Shown: positions 1 through 8,223, counted from the stretch's first letter. The stretch: 33,801 nt of DNA from an uncultured Chthoniobacterales bacterium (GCA_937924445.1 CALDSX010000001.1:1-33801), one strand, 5' to 3'. A program made the numbers and translations. The notes: generated from the letters alone by a model not told the origin.

Positions 1-606
1 GTGCCCCCGCCGAGCGAACCCATTCGCGGCCCGCTGCGCGAGCTGCTGCCGCTGAGCGTGGGCGTCGTCGCGCCGGGTTCGGACGATGCACGCCTGTTCA
101 ACGCCCTGCTCGCCCACGAGCACTACCTCGGCCACCGCAACACCGTCGGCGAGAATCTCCGCTACCTCGCGCGCGACCGGCACGGTCGAGCGGTGGCCTG
201 TGTCCTGTTCGGCTCGGCGGCGTGGAAATGCGCGGCCCGCGACGCCTTCCTCGGCTAGGATCGCCCCACGCGCGAACGCAACCTGCAACGGCTGACCAAC
301 AACACCCGCTTTCTCATTCCAGGATGGGTGCAGGTGCCGCATCTGGCCAGTCATGTGCTGGGTCTGATCGCCCGGCGCATCCGCGCCGATTGGCAAGCCA
401 AGTATGGGCATCCCGTCGCGGCGTTGGAAACGTTCGTGGACCGTTCGCGGTTCAAGGGCACGTGCTACCGCGCCGCCAACTGGCGGCGGCTGGGCCAGAC
501 CACGGGCCGCACCCGCAACGACCGGGCGCACCGCATTTGCGTCGCCGTCAAGGACGTGTACCTGTATCCGCTCGTGACCGACTTCCGACGGGAGTTATCG
601 GCATGA
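1..606 (+). pseudogene. DUF4338 (DruA-like) gene, 5' truncated by the window edge and broken by an amber codon
   Basis: The plus frame is open from base 1 to a TGA at 604-606 except for one TAG at 256-258. Both sides of the stop read as one protein: DAFLG before it and DRPTRERN after it. The inverted copy further along has TGG (Trp) at the same codon, so this is a point nonsense mutation. Conserved stretches include AHEHYLGHR, FLIPGWVQVPHLASH, DWQAKYGHPV and AVKDVYLYPL, which I associate with the DUF4338 family named after DruA of the Druantia defence system. Many members, however, travel with insertion sequences. The last four bases overlap the start of an IS66-type ORF (ATGA). GC content is much higher than in the genes from 2260 onward, which suggests transfer. 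The true start lies outside the window. Confidence 0.75.
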
Positions 607-818
607 TGACCCGGCAAGAGGCCGAGGCGATCTACGAGGCCGGCAAGGAAACCGTCGTGCGTGTGCTGCTGGATATGGACCGGCGCATCCATGCCCTGGA
701 GCAGCGCATCGAGGAGTTGCAGGCGCAAGTCCAGACGCTCCAGGAGCAAGTTGCCAAGGACTCGCAGAGCATCCGCGCCGCCGACTCGGGATCGGTCCGG
801 CAAATCGCCAAGGCTTGA
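603..818 (+). pseudogene. IS66-type transposase N-terminal fragment (TnpC-like), truncated
   Basis: The ATG at 603 overlaps the stop of the preceding DUF4338 gene. The product starts MMTRQEAEAIYEAG and continues into a leucine-zipper-like coiled coil (residues about 25-55, RIHALEQRIEELQAQVQTL), then QEQVAKDSQ. That is the typical start of IS66-family TnpC proteins, which run to about 500 residues. Here the reading frame closes after 71 residues. From about base 760 the sequence is the reverse complement of a second, inverted copy, so the last 15 or so residues are junction-derived. The zinc-finger and DDE catalytic parts are absent. It cannot be a functional transposase. Confidence 0.65.
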
Positions 819-832
819 TGGTAGCCGATCAT
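762..832 (-). pseudogene. Second IS66-type transposase N-terminal fragment, inverted
   Basis: On the minus strand an ATG at 832-830 overlaps the TGA (831-829) of the inverted DUF4338 copy, exactly as in the plus-strand copy. The product begins MIGYHQALAICRTDPESAARMLCESLA, a start of the IS66 TnpC type (DPE-x-x-A-R-x-L-C). After about residue 27 the frame enters the reverse complement of the plus-strand fragment and loses resemblance. The fragment marks the other side of the tail-to-tail junction. The end coordinate is an estimate from where family resemblance stops. Confidence 0.5.
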
Positions 833-1490
833 GTGCACAACTCCCGCCGGAAGTCTTCGAGGAGCGGATACAAATATACGTCCTTGACCGCGGCGCGAAT
901 GCAGTGCTCGCGGTCGTTGCGCGTGCGCCCTTGGGTCGCGCCCAACCGCAGCCAGTTGGCCGCCCGTAGCCTGTTCCCTTGAACCGCGAACGGTCCACGA
1001 ATGTTTCCAACGCCGCGACGGGATGCCCATACTTGGCTTGCCAATCGGCGCGGATGCGCCGGGCGATCAGACCCAGCAGATGACTCGCCAGATGGGGCAC
1101 CTGCACCCAGCCGGGAATGAGAAAGCGGGTGTTGTTGGTCAGCCGTTGCAGGTTGCGTTGGCGCGTGGGGCGGTCCCAGCCGAGGAAGGCGTCGCGAATA
1201 GGATCGCGCGGCGTAGCCGGCGGCGGCACCCGCCGGTTGCGCCGTCCGTTGGGCGAAGAGCCGCGCCGCGGCGGCAGGCGGATATGCCCAGAGCGCTCGA
1301 ACTTCAGCGGCAGCGACCGTGCGACCATATCCTTGGGCCGGCCTTGCGCGTTGCGCCAGGCCCAACGCTGGCAGAGTTCCACGTTGAGTCGCGAGCGACA
1401 CCACTCGGGATGTTCGTCCAGCAGCCCCCGGATCCAAGCGATGTCCGCGCCGCTCAACTGTCGCCCTTGCACCACCAAGACGCTTGTCAT
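829..1490 (-). pseudogene. DUF4338 (DruA-like) gene, inverted copy with internal deletion and frameshift
   Basis: The minus frame starts at an ATG (1490) as MTSVLVVQGRQLSGADIAW and shows the usual DUF4338 N-terminus (RLNVELCQRWAWRN, GRPKDMVAR). It then passes from PPPATPRDPIR directly to DAFLGWDRPT. The plus-strand copy has about 65-70 extra residues there, including the AHEHYLGHR segment, so an in-frame deletion has occurred. Near 967 one C is missing (TACGGG where TACCGGG is expected), which shifts the frame. The other frame then continues correctly as RAANWLRLGATQGRTRND to DFRRELCT and the TGA at 831-829. Nucleotide identity to the plus-strand copy is very high over the shared part. The copy complements the other one: it has the Trp codon where that one has amber. 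Confidence 0.75.
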
Positions 1491-1611
1491 GGCGAGCAAG
1501 ATACGGCAGGCCCCCCTGGTGAATACAGCAAAAAACGAACTTTTTTCTGTTGCGTTCGGAGGAGGTAATTTATTCTTCGGTTACAGATGGTCCCATGGTG
1601 GGACTACCTGA

Positions 1612-2259
1612 GCAGGTACCTAATCGTTACCAAAAAGCTTCTCTCAAAGCAGAGAAGGAGTGTTAAAGCATTTGATTTTTCTGTGATACTCCCCCGCACA
1701 ATTCTCAAATAACTTTGAAGACAAATCCAAACTCAACCCCTGACAAACAATAAATAACCCGCATTTTTCTTCCCCGCTCCACTGCAGCTTATTTTTTCCG
1801 TCGTAGCGGCGTTGCTCTCGCTCGGTCCTCGGAGAGTATGTTCTCATACAGCCTTTCGTCTCTCGCCGCGCCTGCCTTGCCACACCGGGAAATGCCCGAG
1901 CTTCATCACGAAAAAACATGTGAGAAATGCCGACTAGCAAAACAGGTGCGTAAAAACTTGTAATTATTAGAAGCAAAAGAGGCCTCAAATTATGGGTTCC
2001 TCGCCCATTATGCCTAGAGGAGAAGGTGGATCTTTTGGGCGACACAGCGGGCTTTGTGGAAGTTCATTCCTAAAAACTCGGATGCCGACCTGAGAACTGT
2101 TTAACAGTTGAAGCAAATCCAGAATTGAGACTTTGCTTTTTGGTTAGAGGAGAGGACAGTTGGCACGGGAGGAAGTTCTCAGATGTCTAGGTTGCAACTT
2201 GTCTAAAAAGGAGGACTTCCTCGTTGACGGACAACAAGGATAGTCGGAGAGGTGTCAGT
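1612..2259. other. Intergenic region without a convincing gene
   Basis: About 650 bases separate the mobile-gene remnant from the permease operon. A 133-codon minus-strand reading frame (2045-1644) has low-complexity, arginine-rich content, no recognisable domain and no ribosome-binding site, so I do not call it. The segment 1795-1900 has a different, GC-richer composition than its flanks and may be a short repeat or remnant. I see no tRNA, CRISPR or clear terminator. Confidence 0.4.
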
Positions 2260-3558
2260 TCATAGCTGACCGTAAATCCAACCAGTGATTGTCGCCATTA
2301 AAACAACGAACCCCGCATAGACTAAGGTTCGTTTGGAACCAAAAATTTTCCCCAAGGCAAGCAAATTTGGCAGACTCAACGCCGGGCCGGCTAACAAAAG
2401 GGCCAGTGCGGGGCCTTTGCCCATTCCATTACCGATTAACCCCTGTAAAATCGGAATTTCGGTAAGGGTGGCAAAATACATGAGCGCTCCAACGAGCGAG
2501 CTGAGAAAGACCGCCCCCAACCCTTTACCGCCAACCGCCACAGCCACCCATTCCGAAGGAATCAAACCTTCATAACCTGGACGTCCTAGGAGAAACCCTG
2601 AAACAAACACCCCTATTAGCAAAAGCGGGGCGATCATTTTTGTGAAATCCCAGGTGGACTTCCACCAATCACCCAGTTCGCCCTCCGCAGGGGCCACAAT
2701 CCATACTAACCCAAACGTTCCGACAACAAAGGGCAGCATGACGTTTCCAAATGAAAGCAGGGCTGCTATGACCACCAAACCGCCGCCCACGAGCAGCTTC
2801 CACGCGGGTGCACCAAACCAGAACAACATGGCGAGCCACATTCCAAAAGCGCAGGCCGAGGCGAGCCACCACTTCCCGGCGGCAATCCGGCCAAATAATC
2901 CCGAGGCTTCCACCTCACTCCAATTTGCAAAAACCAAAAACGCAATCATCAGCCCCAGCCAGACTGAAGTTTTCCAGAGTGGGCGGGGTGGCGCCTCTGG
3001 ATCGGGTAGTTGAGCAGCGGCACAAGCCTTAGCCTGCTCCGATTTACGAAAAAACCACGCCATTGCAAGTCCGATCAGAGCCGCAAATGCGACCGCTCCG
3101 ATCATTCGGGCGAGGCCAAGCTCCAAGCCAAGAATCCGGGTGGTCAACACCACTGCCAACACACTGATCGCCGGTCCCGAATATAAGAAAGCCACCGCTG
3201 GCCCCAGACCGGCCCCCATTCGCCAAATCCCAGCAAACAGCGGCAGCACTGTGCACGAACAGACCGCCAACACTCCGCCCGAAACCGACGCCACCCCGTA
3301 GGCCACGGGTTTAGATGCCTTCGGGCCGAGGTATCGCATCACAGAATCCTGCTGCACAAAACTGGAAATTGCTCCAGCAATGAAAAAAGCAGGAATAAGG
3401 CAGAGCAGGACGTGCTCCTGTGCATACCAACGCGTTAGAGCCAAGCCTTCATGTAACCCCATTTGGAAGCGCTCTGATTCGAAAGGCAGATAATAACAAG
3501 CTAGAAAAACCCCTGCCATCCAGGCAGCCATCGTCCATTCTCTCTTTGTGTCGTTCAT
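2260..3558 (-). CDS. DUF318/ArsP-family permease (metal or metalloid efflux)
   Basis: This 432-residue polytopic membrane protein has about ten hydrophobic segments. The diagnostic motif is AVCSCTVLPLFAGI (residues about 100-115), the CSC-type loop of the DUF318/YraQ/ArsP permeases. Nearby is GPAISVLAV, and a second-half repeat shows GALMYFATLTEIPILQGLIG and GPALSLPNLL. Family members export organoarsenicals, or are linked to copper or zinc handling. The substrate cannot be fixed from sequence. At 432 residues it is longer than the compact (about 300-350) members, with a longer central section. It lies 29 bases downstream of an ArsR-type repressor on the same strand, so the two form an operon and expression is probably metal-induced. 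The ATG at 3558 has no clear Shine-Dalgarno sequence. Confidence 0.85.
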   Translation of the reverse strand: MNDTKREWTMAAWMAGVFLACYYLPFESERFQMGLHEGLALTRWYAQEHVLLCLIPAFFIAGAISSFVQQDSVMRYLGPKASKPVAYGVASVSGGVLAVCSCTVLPLFAGIWRMGAGLGPAVAFLYSGPAISVLAVVLTTRILGLELGLARMIGAVAFAALIGLAMAWFFRKSEQAKACAAAQLPDPEAPPRPLWKTSVWLGLMIAFLVFANWSEVEASGLFGRIAAGKWWLASACAFGMWLAMLFWFGAPAWKLLVGGGLVVIAALLSFGNVMLPFVVGTFGLVWIVAPAEGELGDWWKSTWDFTKMIAPLLLIGVFVSGFLLGRPGYEGLIPSEWVAVAVGGKGLGAVFLSSLVGALMYFATLTEIPILQGLIGNGMGKGPALALLLAGPALSLPNLLALGKIFGSKRTLVYAGFVVLMATITGWIYGQL

Positions 3559-3587
3559 TTTATTTTTTTATTAGATTATTAAAAAAT

Positions 3588-3902
3588 TCAACGGCAATCG
3601 CAGTTGTCCAGCTGGTGCATTTCTGGATATTCCTTTGGATGGTCGAGGCAGTCGATGATCCAAACAACGCAGGCGAGTTCCAACCGATAGAAAATCTGCA
3701 CCCCACGCTTTTTGAAGGAAATCACGCCTGCCTCGCGCAAAACCGAAAGGTGTCGTGACATTGAACTCCACCCGAGCCCGCAGGTGCTGACCAGATCGCA
3801 AACGCATTTTTCACTGCCGTCACTCAACAGTCGCACAATATGAACTCGTGCCGGGTGAGCCAACGCTTTGAAGATTTCAGGAGCCGACAGGAGGGGCTTC
3901 AT
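3588..3902 (-). CDS. ArsR/SmtB-family metalloregulatory repressor
   Basis: The protein has 104 residues, the normal ArsR length. The winged helix is evident: FKALAHPARVHIVRLL (helices 1-2), CVCDLV and then SSMSRHLSVLREAGVI (recognition helix), followed by the wing KKRGVQIFYRLE. The CVCDL pair at residues about 33-35 is the alpha3 metal-thiolate site known from ArsR and CadC types. A further CDC near the C-terminus could add ligands. The likely effector is arsenite, antimonite or a soft divalent metal. It precedes the DUF318 permease by 29 bases and presumably represses the operon from the palindrome just upstream of its own start. Confidence 0.88.
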   Translation of the reverse strand: MKPLLSAPEIFKALAHPARVHIVRLLSDGSEKCVCDLVSTCGLGWSSMSRHLSVLREAGVISFKKRGVQIFYRLELACVVWIIDCLDHPKEYPEMHQLDNCDCR

Positions 3903-3919
3903 TTGAGGATATATTTCTT

Positions 3920-3942
3920 ATGTTCGCGAAATATTCAAACAT
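3920..3942. promoter_or_regulatory. Candidate ArsR operator
   Basis: An imperfect inverted repeat, ATGTTCG at 3920-3926 and CAAACAT at 3936-3942 (one mismatch, 9-base spacer), lies 18 bases upstream of the arsR start codon in an AT-rich stretch. Its spacing and its AT-rich half sites suit ArsR/SmtB operators. The assignment is by position and symmetry only. Confidence 0.4.
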
Positions 3943-4044
3943 TTTTCTTTTTTATTTTTTCAACGTTCCATATGATAATTTCACCAGTCTGCACAAACAA
4001 ATGTTGTTGCAGGGGAAACGAAGTGAGCTTTTATATTTGCGTAT

Positions 4045-6090
4045 ATGCGAATTTTTTCCCCCCAAGGATTCGCGGCGTTGCTAATGCTATTTCCCCTAAA
4101 TTCCATGGCGCAGGCCATCTATGATTCAGGAAATCCAACGGCCGCCGAGCAATATTTGCTTGAACTCATTAACCGCGCTCGCGCCAACCCCGGTGCCGAA
4201 GCGGAAAGCTTGGGTATTGATCTCAACGAAGGACTGCCGCCCGGAGCAATATCAAATACCCCCAAACCACCATTAGCCTCTAACCCTCATCTCCTCGCAG
4301 CAGCACGAGAACACTCGCAATGGATGCTCGATACCAACACATTTAGCCACACCGGAATAGGCGGGTCCAATCCTGGCCAGCGAATGACGACTGCTGGGTA
4401 TATTTTTAGTGGCTTTTGGACTTGGGGCGAAAATATCAGTTGGCAACCCGGACATATTCCTTTTAATACTGAATCTCTGATAAGAGCAACTCACCAAGGG
4501 CTCTTCCTTAGCGCAGGGCACAGAAAAAATATTTGCAATCACAATTTCGATGAGCTCGGACTCGGCCTTATTGCAGGAGTTTTTAACTCTGCCGGGCTGG
4601 CCACTAACGGCCTTATCACAACGCAAAATTTTGCCGTAAGCGGTAGCACACCAGGTCCGATGCTTGTCGGGGTTGCGTACTACGATTTCGACGGCGATCG
4701 TTTTTACGATCCAGGTGAAGGGATTGCTGGGCTCGAGGTGACGGTTGCAGGCGCCTCCTATCGCGCGGTGACTGCGTCGGCGGGCGGATTTGCGGTGCCT
4801 GTGCCTGAAGGAGTTGCCACTCGAACGATGACTTTTTCTGGTTATGGGATAAACCACCAACGCGAGGTAGCCTTTCCCGGGAGCGTGAATGTGAAAGAGG
4901 ATCTCCGGCTGATTTATTCTCCTCCCACAATATCCGGCACTTCTTCCGCACTGGTGGGTGTTAAACATTTGTTGAATATTTCACAAGTTCCCGGTGCGGA
5001 AAATTGTACGGTTCAGGTCTCTCGGATTGGGAATTGCACCGCAGATCCCGCGGAATCAACCGACCGGGTTCTAGTGGAAACCTCCTGGCATTACGATGTG
5101 CTTGACAGCTCGGTCAAAGACACTGGATCGTTTTCCTATCGCCTGGCGCACAACGGGATAGGAAGCGAAACCCTCACTTACCGTAAGCACCTGCTGCCAT
5201 CTACTAGTGGCGCGTTGACCTTTCGCAGTCGTCTTTACCGCGCCACCAGCGATCAAATAGCAGTGGTCGAAATTTCCGATGACGGCGGTGCCACTTGGAC
5301 ACCTATTTACACCCAGGCCGGTGGGAGTGAGATCACATTTTCGACGCGAACTGTGTCTCTCGCCTCTTATTCAGACACACCAATCCTCCTGCGTTTTCGA
5401 TACACATTTCTTGGAGGTTCGTATTATCCCGGGACGAGTTCGGGGCGCGGCTGGCATATTGATAATGTTGAATTTACAAACACTCGTGAACTTAGCCCCC
5501 TAGAGTCTCTGACCCTACCCGCAGGTGCGGCTATCGAGTTTGCGGCAGACCAGCCTGGCACTTTTGTGTTGCAGGCTCAGCCGAGAAATGGAGAGAACTT
5601 GTGGCCGGTCGGACCGATTTTCGAAATCAACGCCACCACTCCTAGCCCGTACACCCTCTGGCTTTTAGCCTGGCAAGATGACGTTCGAATTTCCTCCCAA
5701 TCGCTCGAACCCGAAGCGAGTTGCACGGGTGACGGGGTGCCGAACCTGCTAAAATTCGCCGCGGGTTGCGCTCCGACAGCCCCGCCGTCTGCAGTGGCAC
5801 CGAATTATAAGGTTGTAGAACTTTCCGGAAATCAATATCTTACTTTTTCCTTCCGAAGGCTTGCGGGTGCTGGAACAGGCACAACTGAAAGCGGCTATTC
5901 GGTTTCTGGAATTACCTATTTCGTTGAGACTAGCGCAACTTTGGAACCCGGCTCCTGGCAGACCGGGCCGGAACACTTCTTGGAGACCGGTGTCACCTCG
6001 AATTCCGACGGCACGGAGACTGTCACCGTGCGACTGCGTTCCCCGGTTTCCGGAAAACAATTCATTCGCCTTCGCGTGGCACTCCAGTAA
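4045..6090 (+). CDS. Secreted CAP-domain (SCP/PR-1-like) multidomain protein
   Basis: This 681-residue protein starts with a signal peptide (MRIFSPQGFAALLMLFPLNSMAQA, cleaved near residue 24). A CAP domain follows at about 35-210, with YLLELINRARANPGAEA, AREHSQWM, FSHTGIGG, GENIS and GHRKNI. These carry the conserved His/Glu cavity residues. Residues about 215-290 form a Cna-B/SdrD-like module (YYDFDGDRFYDPGEGIAGL). Residues about 330-480 look like a MAM or immune-inhibitor-type jelly roll (EISDDGGATWTPIY, RGWHIDNVEF). The C-terminal 150 residues (GDGVPNLLKFAAG to QFIRLRVAL) resemble a tail I associate with verrucomicrobial exported proteins. Bacterial CAP proteins have been linked to adhesion, proteolysis or lipid binding, and the actual role is unknown. 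It is a single gene, divergent from arsR. Confidence 0.85.
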   Translation: MRIFSPQGFAALLMLFPLNSMAQAIYDSGNPTAAEQYLLELINRARANPGAEAESLGIDLNEGLPPGAISNTPKPPLASNPHLLAAAREHSQWMLDTNTFSHTGIGGSNPGQRMTTAGYIFSGFWTWGENISWQPGHIPFNTESLIRATHQGLFLSAGHRKNICNHNFDELGLGLIAGVFNSAGLATNGLITTQNFAVSGSTPGPMLVGVAYYDFDGDRFYDPGEGIAGLEVTVAGASYRAVTASAGGFAVPVPEGVATRTMTFSGYGINHQREVAFPGSVNVKEDLRLIYSPPTISGTSSALVGVKHLLNISQVPGAENCTVQVSRIGNCTADPAESTDRVLVETSWHYDVLDSSVKDTGSFSYRLAHNGIGSETLTYRKHLLPSTSGALTFRSRLYRATSDQIAVVEISDDGGATWTPIYTQAGGSEITFSTRTVSLASYSDTPILLRFRYTFLGGSYYPGTSSGRGWHIDNVEFTNTRELSPLESLTLPAGAAIEFAADQPGTFVLQAQPRNGENLWPVGPIFEINATTPSPYTLWLLAWQDDVRISSQSLEPEASCTGDGVPNLLKFAAGCAPTAPPSAVAPNYKVVELSGNQYLTFSFRRLAGAGTGTTESGYSVSGITYFVETSATLEPGSWQTGPEHFLETGVTSNSDGTETVTVRLRSPVSGKQFIRLRVALQ

Positions 6091-6452
6091 ATAACTTTGC
6101 TTGTTGGAAAGCGAATACGGTAGAATACCTTATCTCCCAAAGAAACACCTTGTTCGCAGGACTAGCTAAGTCTGAGTTAGAAAACCAGTCAATATTTGGC
6201 AACACACATATTTTCCAATCCAGAAAAAAACTCGTCAAAAGCTAAACCTCACCAATGGGAAAGGCCAGCTGTGCAAACCCCTGTTCCATACTACATGGCA
6301 ACCAGAGGGAAACAAATGAAAGCGGTTTTCCTGTAGGTTTGCGGGCAACATCTTTCATCTTCCTCGAGGAAAGATCTTTCGCATTTTCACCAATCAAGGC
6401 ATCAGTTGTTTTTTTGACTGGTCAGGGCGAATTATCCTAGTTATCTTCCAGA
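6091..6452. other. Intergenic region with a hairpin upstream of the TIR-FGE gene
   Basis: About 360 bases without a credible ORF. A stem (ATCTTTC at 6350-6356 with GAAAGAT at 6369-6375, enclosing CCTCGAGG) lies about 80 bases before the next start codon. It has no T-run of terminator type directly behind it, although a run of seven T occurs at 6409-6415. A TTGACT at 6414-6419 could be a -35 element, but I see no good -10 at the right spacing. Confidence 0.35.
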
Positions 6453-7706
6453 GTGCACAAAAGTGTTTGTATTCTTTACAGTGAATGCGACGCCGAACCG
6501 GCAGAACATTTCGCTCAATTTCTTTCGGCGCATGTTACCGATCTCGACGTTCGACTTATGCCCCTTCGAGGAGCCTGCTTTGAGCATCACAGCGAAAACA
6601 CTCTTAGTGCTACCATACAACAGCTTCGGCATTATGACTTTTTAATTCCCCTACTTACCCCAAGCCTTATGCACGATCCTTGGATCAGAGAGGAGGATTT
6701 CATTCTTGCTCTTAAAGACTTCTGTCGCCCGGCGTTGCGGTTACAAACAGTACAATTCTCCAGATGCCTATGGTATTCGCATCCTGTTTTTCGCAGTATT
6801 TCGCCCTTGCCATCAGACGAGGATCTTTATCGGCTGCCAGTGAACGATCCCAAATGGGGTTCTTTAAATCGTGCCTGGACAAAAGTCTTGACGGGGCTTT
6901 TAAAAATATTACAACCCCACCCCGCGTCCTCTTTTGCCCCTCCTGAAACTATTTTGGTTGCAGAAGGCGAACTTCTTTTGGGAAGTGCGAACCCTGAAGA
7001 TAGCAACCCATTTCACAAAGAACGGGTGACGGCATTTCTCCTTTCAAAATATCCGGTCACGGTGTCAGATTTCGCACATTTTATTAAGAGCAGCAACTAT
7101 CTCACTACGGCTGACCAGTTCGACTCCAGCTATACAATCTTCGAAAATCGAACCCACGCTGATCGAGGGGTCAACTGGCGCTGTAATTCCAGTGGGTTTG
7201 CTCACGAGGAAGCTGGAAAGAACTACCCGGTCATACATATTTCGTGGATTGATGCCTGTGCTTATTGCAACTGGTTGAGCAGAAAGACATCCAGGCGCTG
7301 GCGTCTGCCCTCGGACATAGAGTGGGAATATGCTGCTCGTGGCGGTGCAAATAGTCCCCATGCTGAAGATGCTTACAGCGGAGGAACTGACCTCGAAGAG
7401 TACGGCTGGTATTTAGGCAATTCTGAGGGGAACTCCCAGCCGGTTGGGCTCAAGACACCCAACTACCTCGGTCTGTATGAGATGAGCGGAAATGTGTTTG
7501 AATGGTGCTCCAATTCGTGGGCAGAGATATTTTTGGATTCTTCAACCTGCCAGAGCCCGGGATCGCCCAACTCAGAGGAGGTACGCGTGATCCGCGGCGG
7601 TTCTTGGCGTTCAGCTGCAACCTCTTGCCGCGTTTCTTACCGCAGCTCGAAGCATCAACTTTCTAGGAGCGACGAGATTGGGTTTCGTGTCGTATGCGAC
7701 ATTTAG
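6453..7706 (+). CDS. TIR-like domain fused to FGE-sulfatase/SUMF1-like domain
   Basis: The 417-residue product has two parts. Residues 1 to about 150 look like a TIR domain: strand VCILYS at the N-terminus, LRHYDFLIPLLTPSLMHDPW, then IREEDFILAL with an acidic residue where the TIR NADase glutamate sits, and a C-terminal WGSLNRAWTKVLTGL. Residues about 165-415 are an FGE-sulfatase fold: LLGSANPEDSNPFHKERVTAF, YPVTVSDFAHFI, YPVIHISWIDACAYCNWLS, WRLPSDIEWEYAARGG, GNVFEWCSNSW, VIRGGSWRSAATSCRVSYR and IGFRVV. The first catalytic Cys of true formylglycine synthases (GGSxxC) is Ser/Ala here. The domain is therefore more likely a C-type-lectin-like binding module. The GTG at 6453 is chosen because a stop lies 15 bases upstream and the first TIR strand follows directly. 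No partner gene or reverse transcriptase is adjacent. Confidence 0.72.
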   Translation: MHKSVCILYSECDAEPAEHFAQFLSAHVTDLDVRLMPLRGACFEHHSENTLSATIQQLRHYDFLIPLLTPSLMHDPWIREEDFILALKDFCRPALRLQTVQFSRCLWYSHPVFRSISPLPSDEDLYRLPVNDPKWGSLNRAWTKVLTGLLKILQPHPASSFAPPETILVAEGELLLGSANPEDSNPFHKERVTAFLLSKYPVTVSDFAHFIKSSNYLTTADQFDSSYTIFENRTHADRGVNWRCNSSGFAHEEAGKNYPVIHISWIDACAYCNWLSRKTSRRWRLPSDIEWEYAARGGANSPHAEDAYSGGTDLEEYGWYLGNSEGNSQPVGLKTPNYLGLYEMSGNVFEWCSNSWAEIFLDSSTCQSPGSPNSEEVRVIRGGSWRSAATSCRVSYRSSKHQLSRSDEIGFRVVCDI

Positions 7707-7758
7707 AGGCTTCTCGCGTGACACCGTTTATCCCTCACGACAGTCCGATTCGTCGCCC

Positions 7759-8223
7759 TCACTTACTGTCGCCCGGGCTCTGCTTTTTCTCTTCCGACCC
7801 TGCTATTTCGGAGTTTGAGGAATTGGTGTTTACTGATTTCGAAGCTTTGATGTCTAGCACGAAAACAACCGTTAGTCCTATCGTCATAAGGACGGCGGGT
7901 ATAGCGGTAGTAGTAAAAGGCCCGATAAATCTCTGCCATAAAGTAAGATTTCGACCTAGAAAAAAAGATGCAATACTTGCGATCCCAAATGAGCCAAACA
8001 TCGCAAGTAACGGGAACAGACCGGTCATAACAAACCCTTGTTTCAAAGAATCAGGTGCTAATTCAGCAAAAACTAAAACTACAGCAAATGGCAAAAGCCA
8101 GGGTAATGCTGCCGCCAGAGGGGTGATCCAGAAATGAAACGGAGCTATTCCACAAACCCATGCCAGTATGGTGGCAATTAGGGGAATGCTCAATAACGCT
8201 AATATAGAAGAAATGGAGCTCAT
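7759..8223 (-). CDS. Small integral membrane protein, unknown function
   Basis: The gene encodes 154 residues with about four hydrophobic segments: IPLIATILAWVCGI, LPWLLPFAVVLVFAEL, LFPLLAMFGSFGIASIASFF and AIPAVLMTIGLTVVFVL. These are followed by a hydrophilic, Ser/Asn/Lys-rich tail of about 30 residues. The ATG at 8223 is preceded by AGGACCT at a good distance, one of the clearer ribosome-binding sites in this window. I do not recognise a family. It converges with the TIR-FGE gene (52 bases between the ends) and may be unrelated to it. Confidence 0.6.
   Translation of the reverse strand: MSSISSILALLSIPLIATILAWVCGIAPFHFWITPLAAALPWLLPFAVVLVFAELAPDSLKQGFVMTGLFPLLAMFGSFGIASIASFFLGRNLTLWQRFIGPFTTTAIPAVLMTIGLTVVFVLDIKASKSVNTNSSNSEIAGSEEKKQSPGDSK

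Larger units (their letters stand above)
241..1193. repeat. Long inverted repeat formed by the two DUF4338 copies
   Basis: Bases 241 to about 470 on the plus strand match the reverse complement of about 962-1193 with only scattered mismatches, for example TAG versus TGG and CCGCATCTGGCC versus CCCCATCTGGCG. The arms are about 230 nt and the spacer is about 490 nt. The repeat is a consequence of two related mobile-gene copies lying tail to tail. No terminal inverted repeats or target duplication of a complete insertion sequence could be identified, since the left end lies outside the window. Confidence 0.8.

Noticed and set aside
829-1490. Complete Druantia defence system
   Set aside because: Only DruA-like genes are present, both broken, and their neighbours are transposase fragments. 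No DruB-E genes are seen.
1644-2045. 133-codon minus-strand ORF
   Set aside because: Arginine-rich, no domain, no ribosome-binding site, and composition uneven along its length.
6453-7706. Diversity-generating retroelement target
   Set aside because: FGE-like C-termini are typical variable proteins, but no reverse transcriptase, accessory gene or adenine-rich template copy of the last 120 bases was found in the window.
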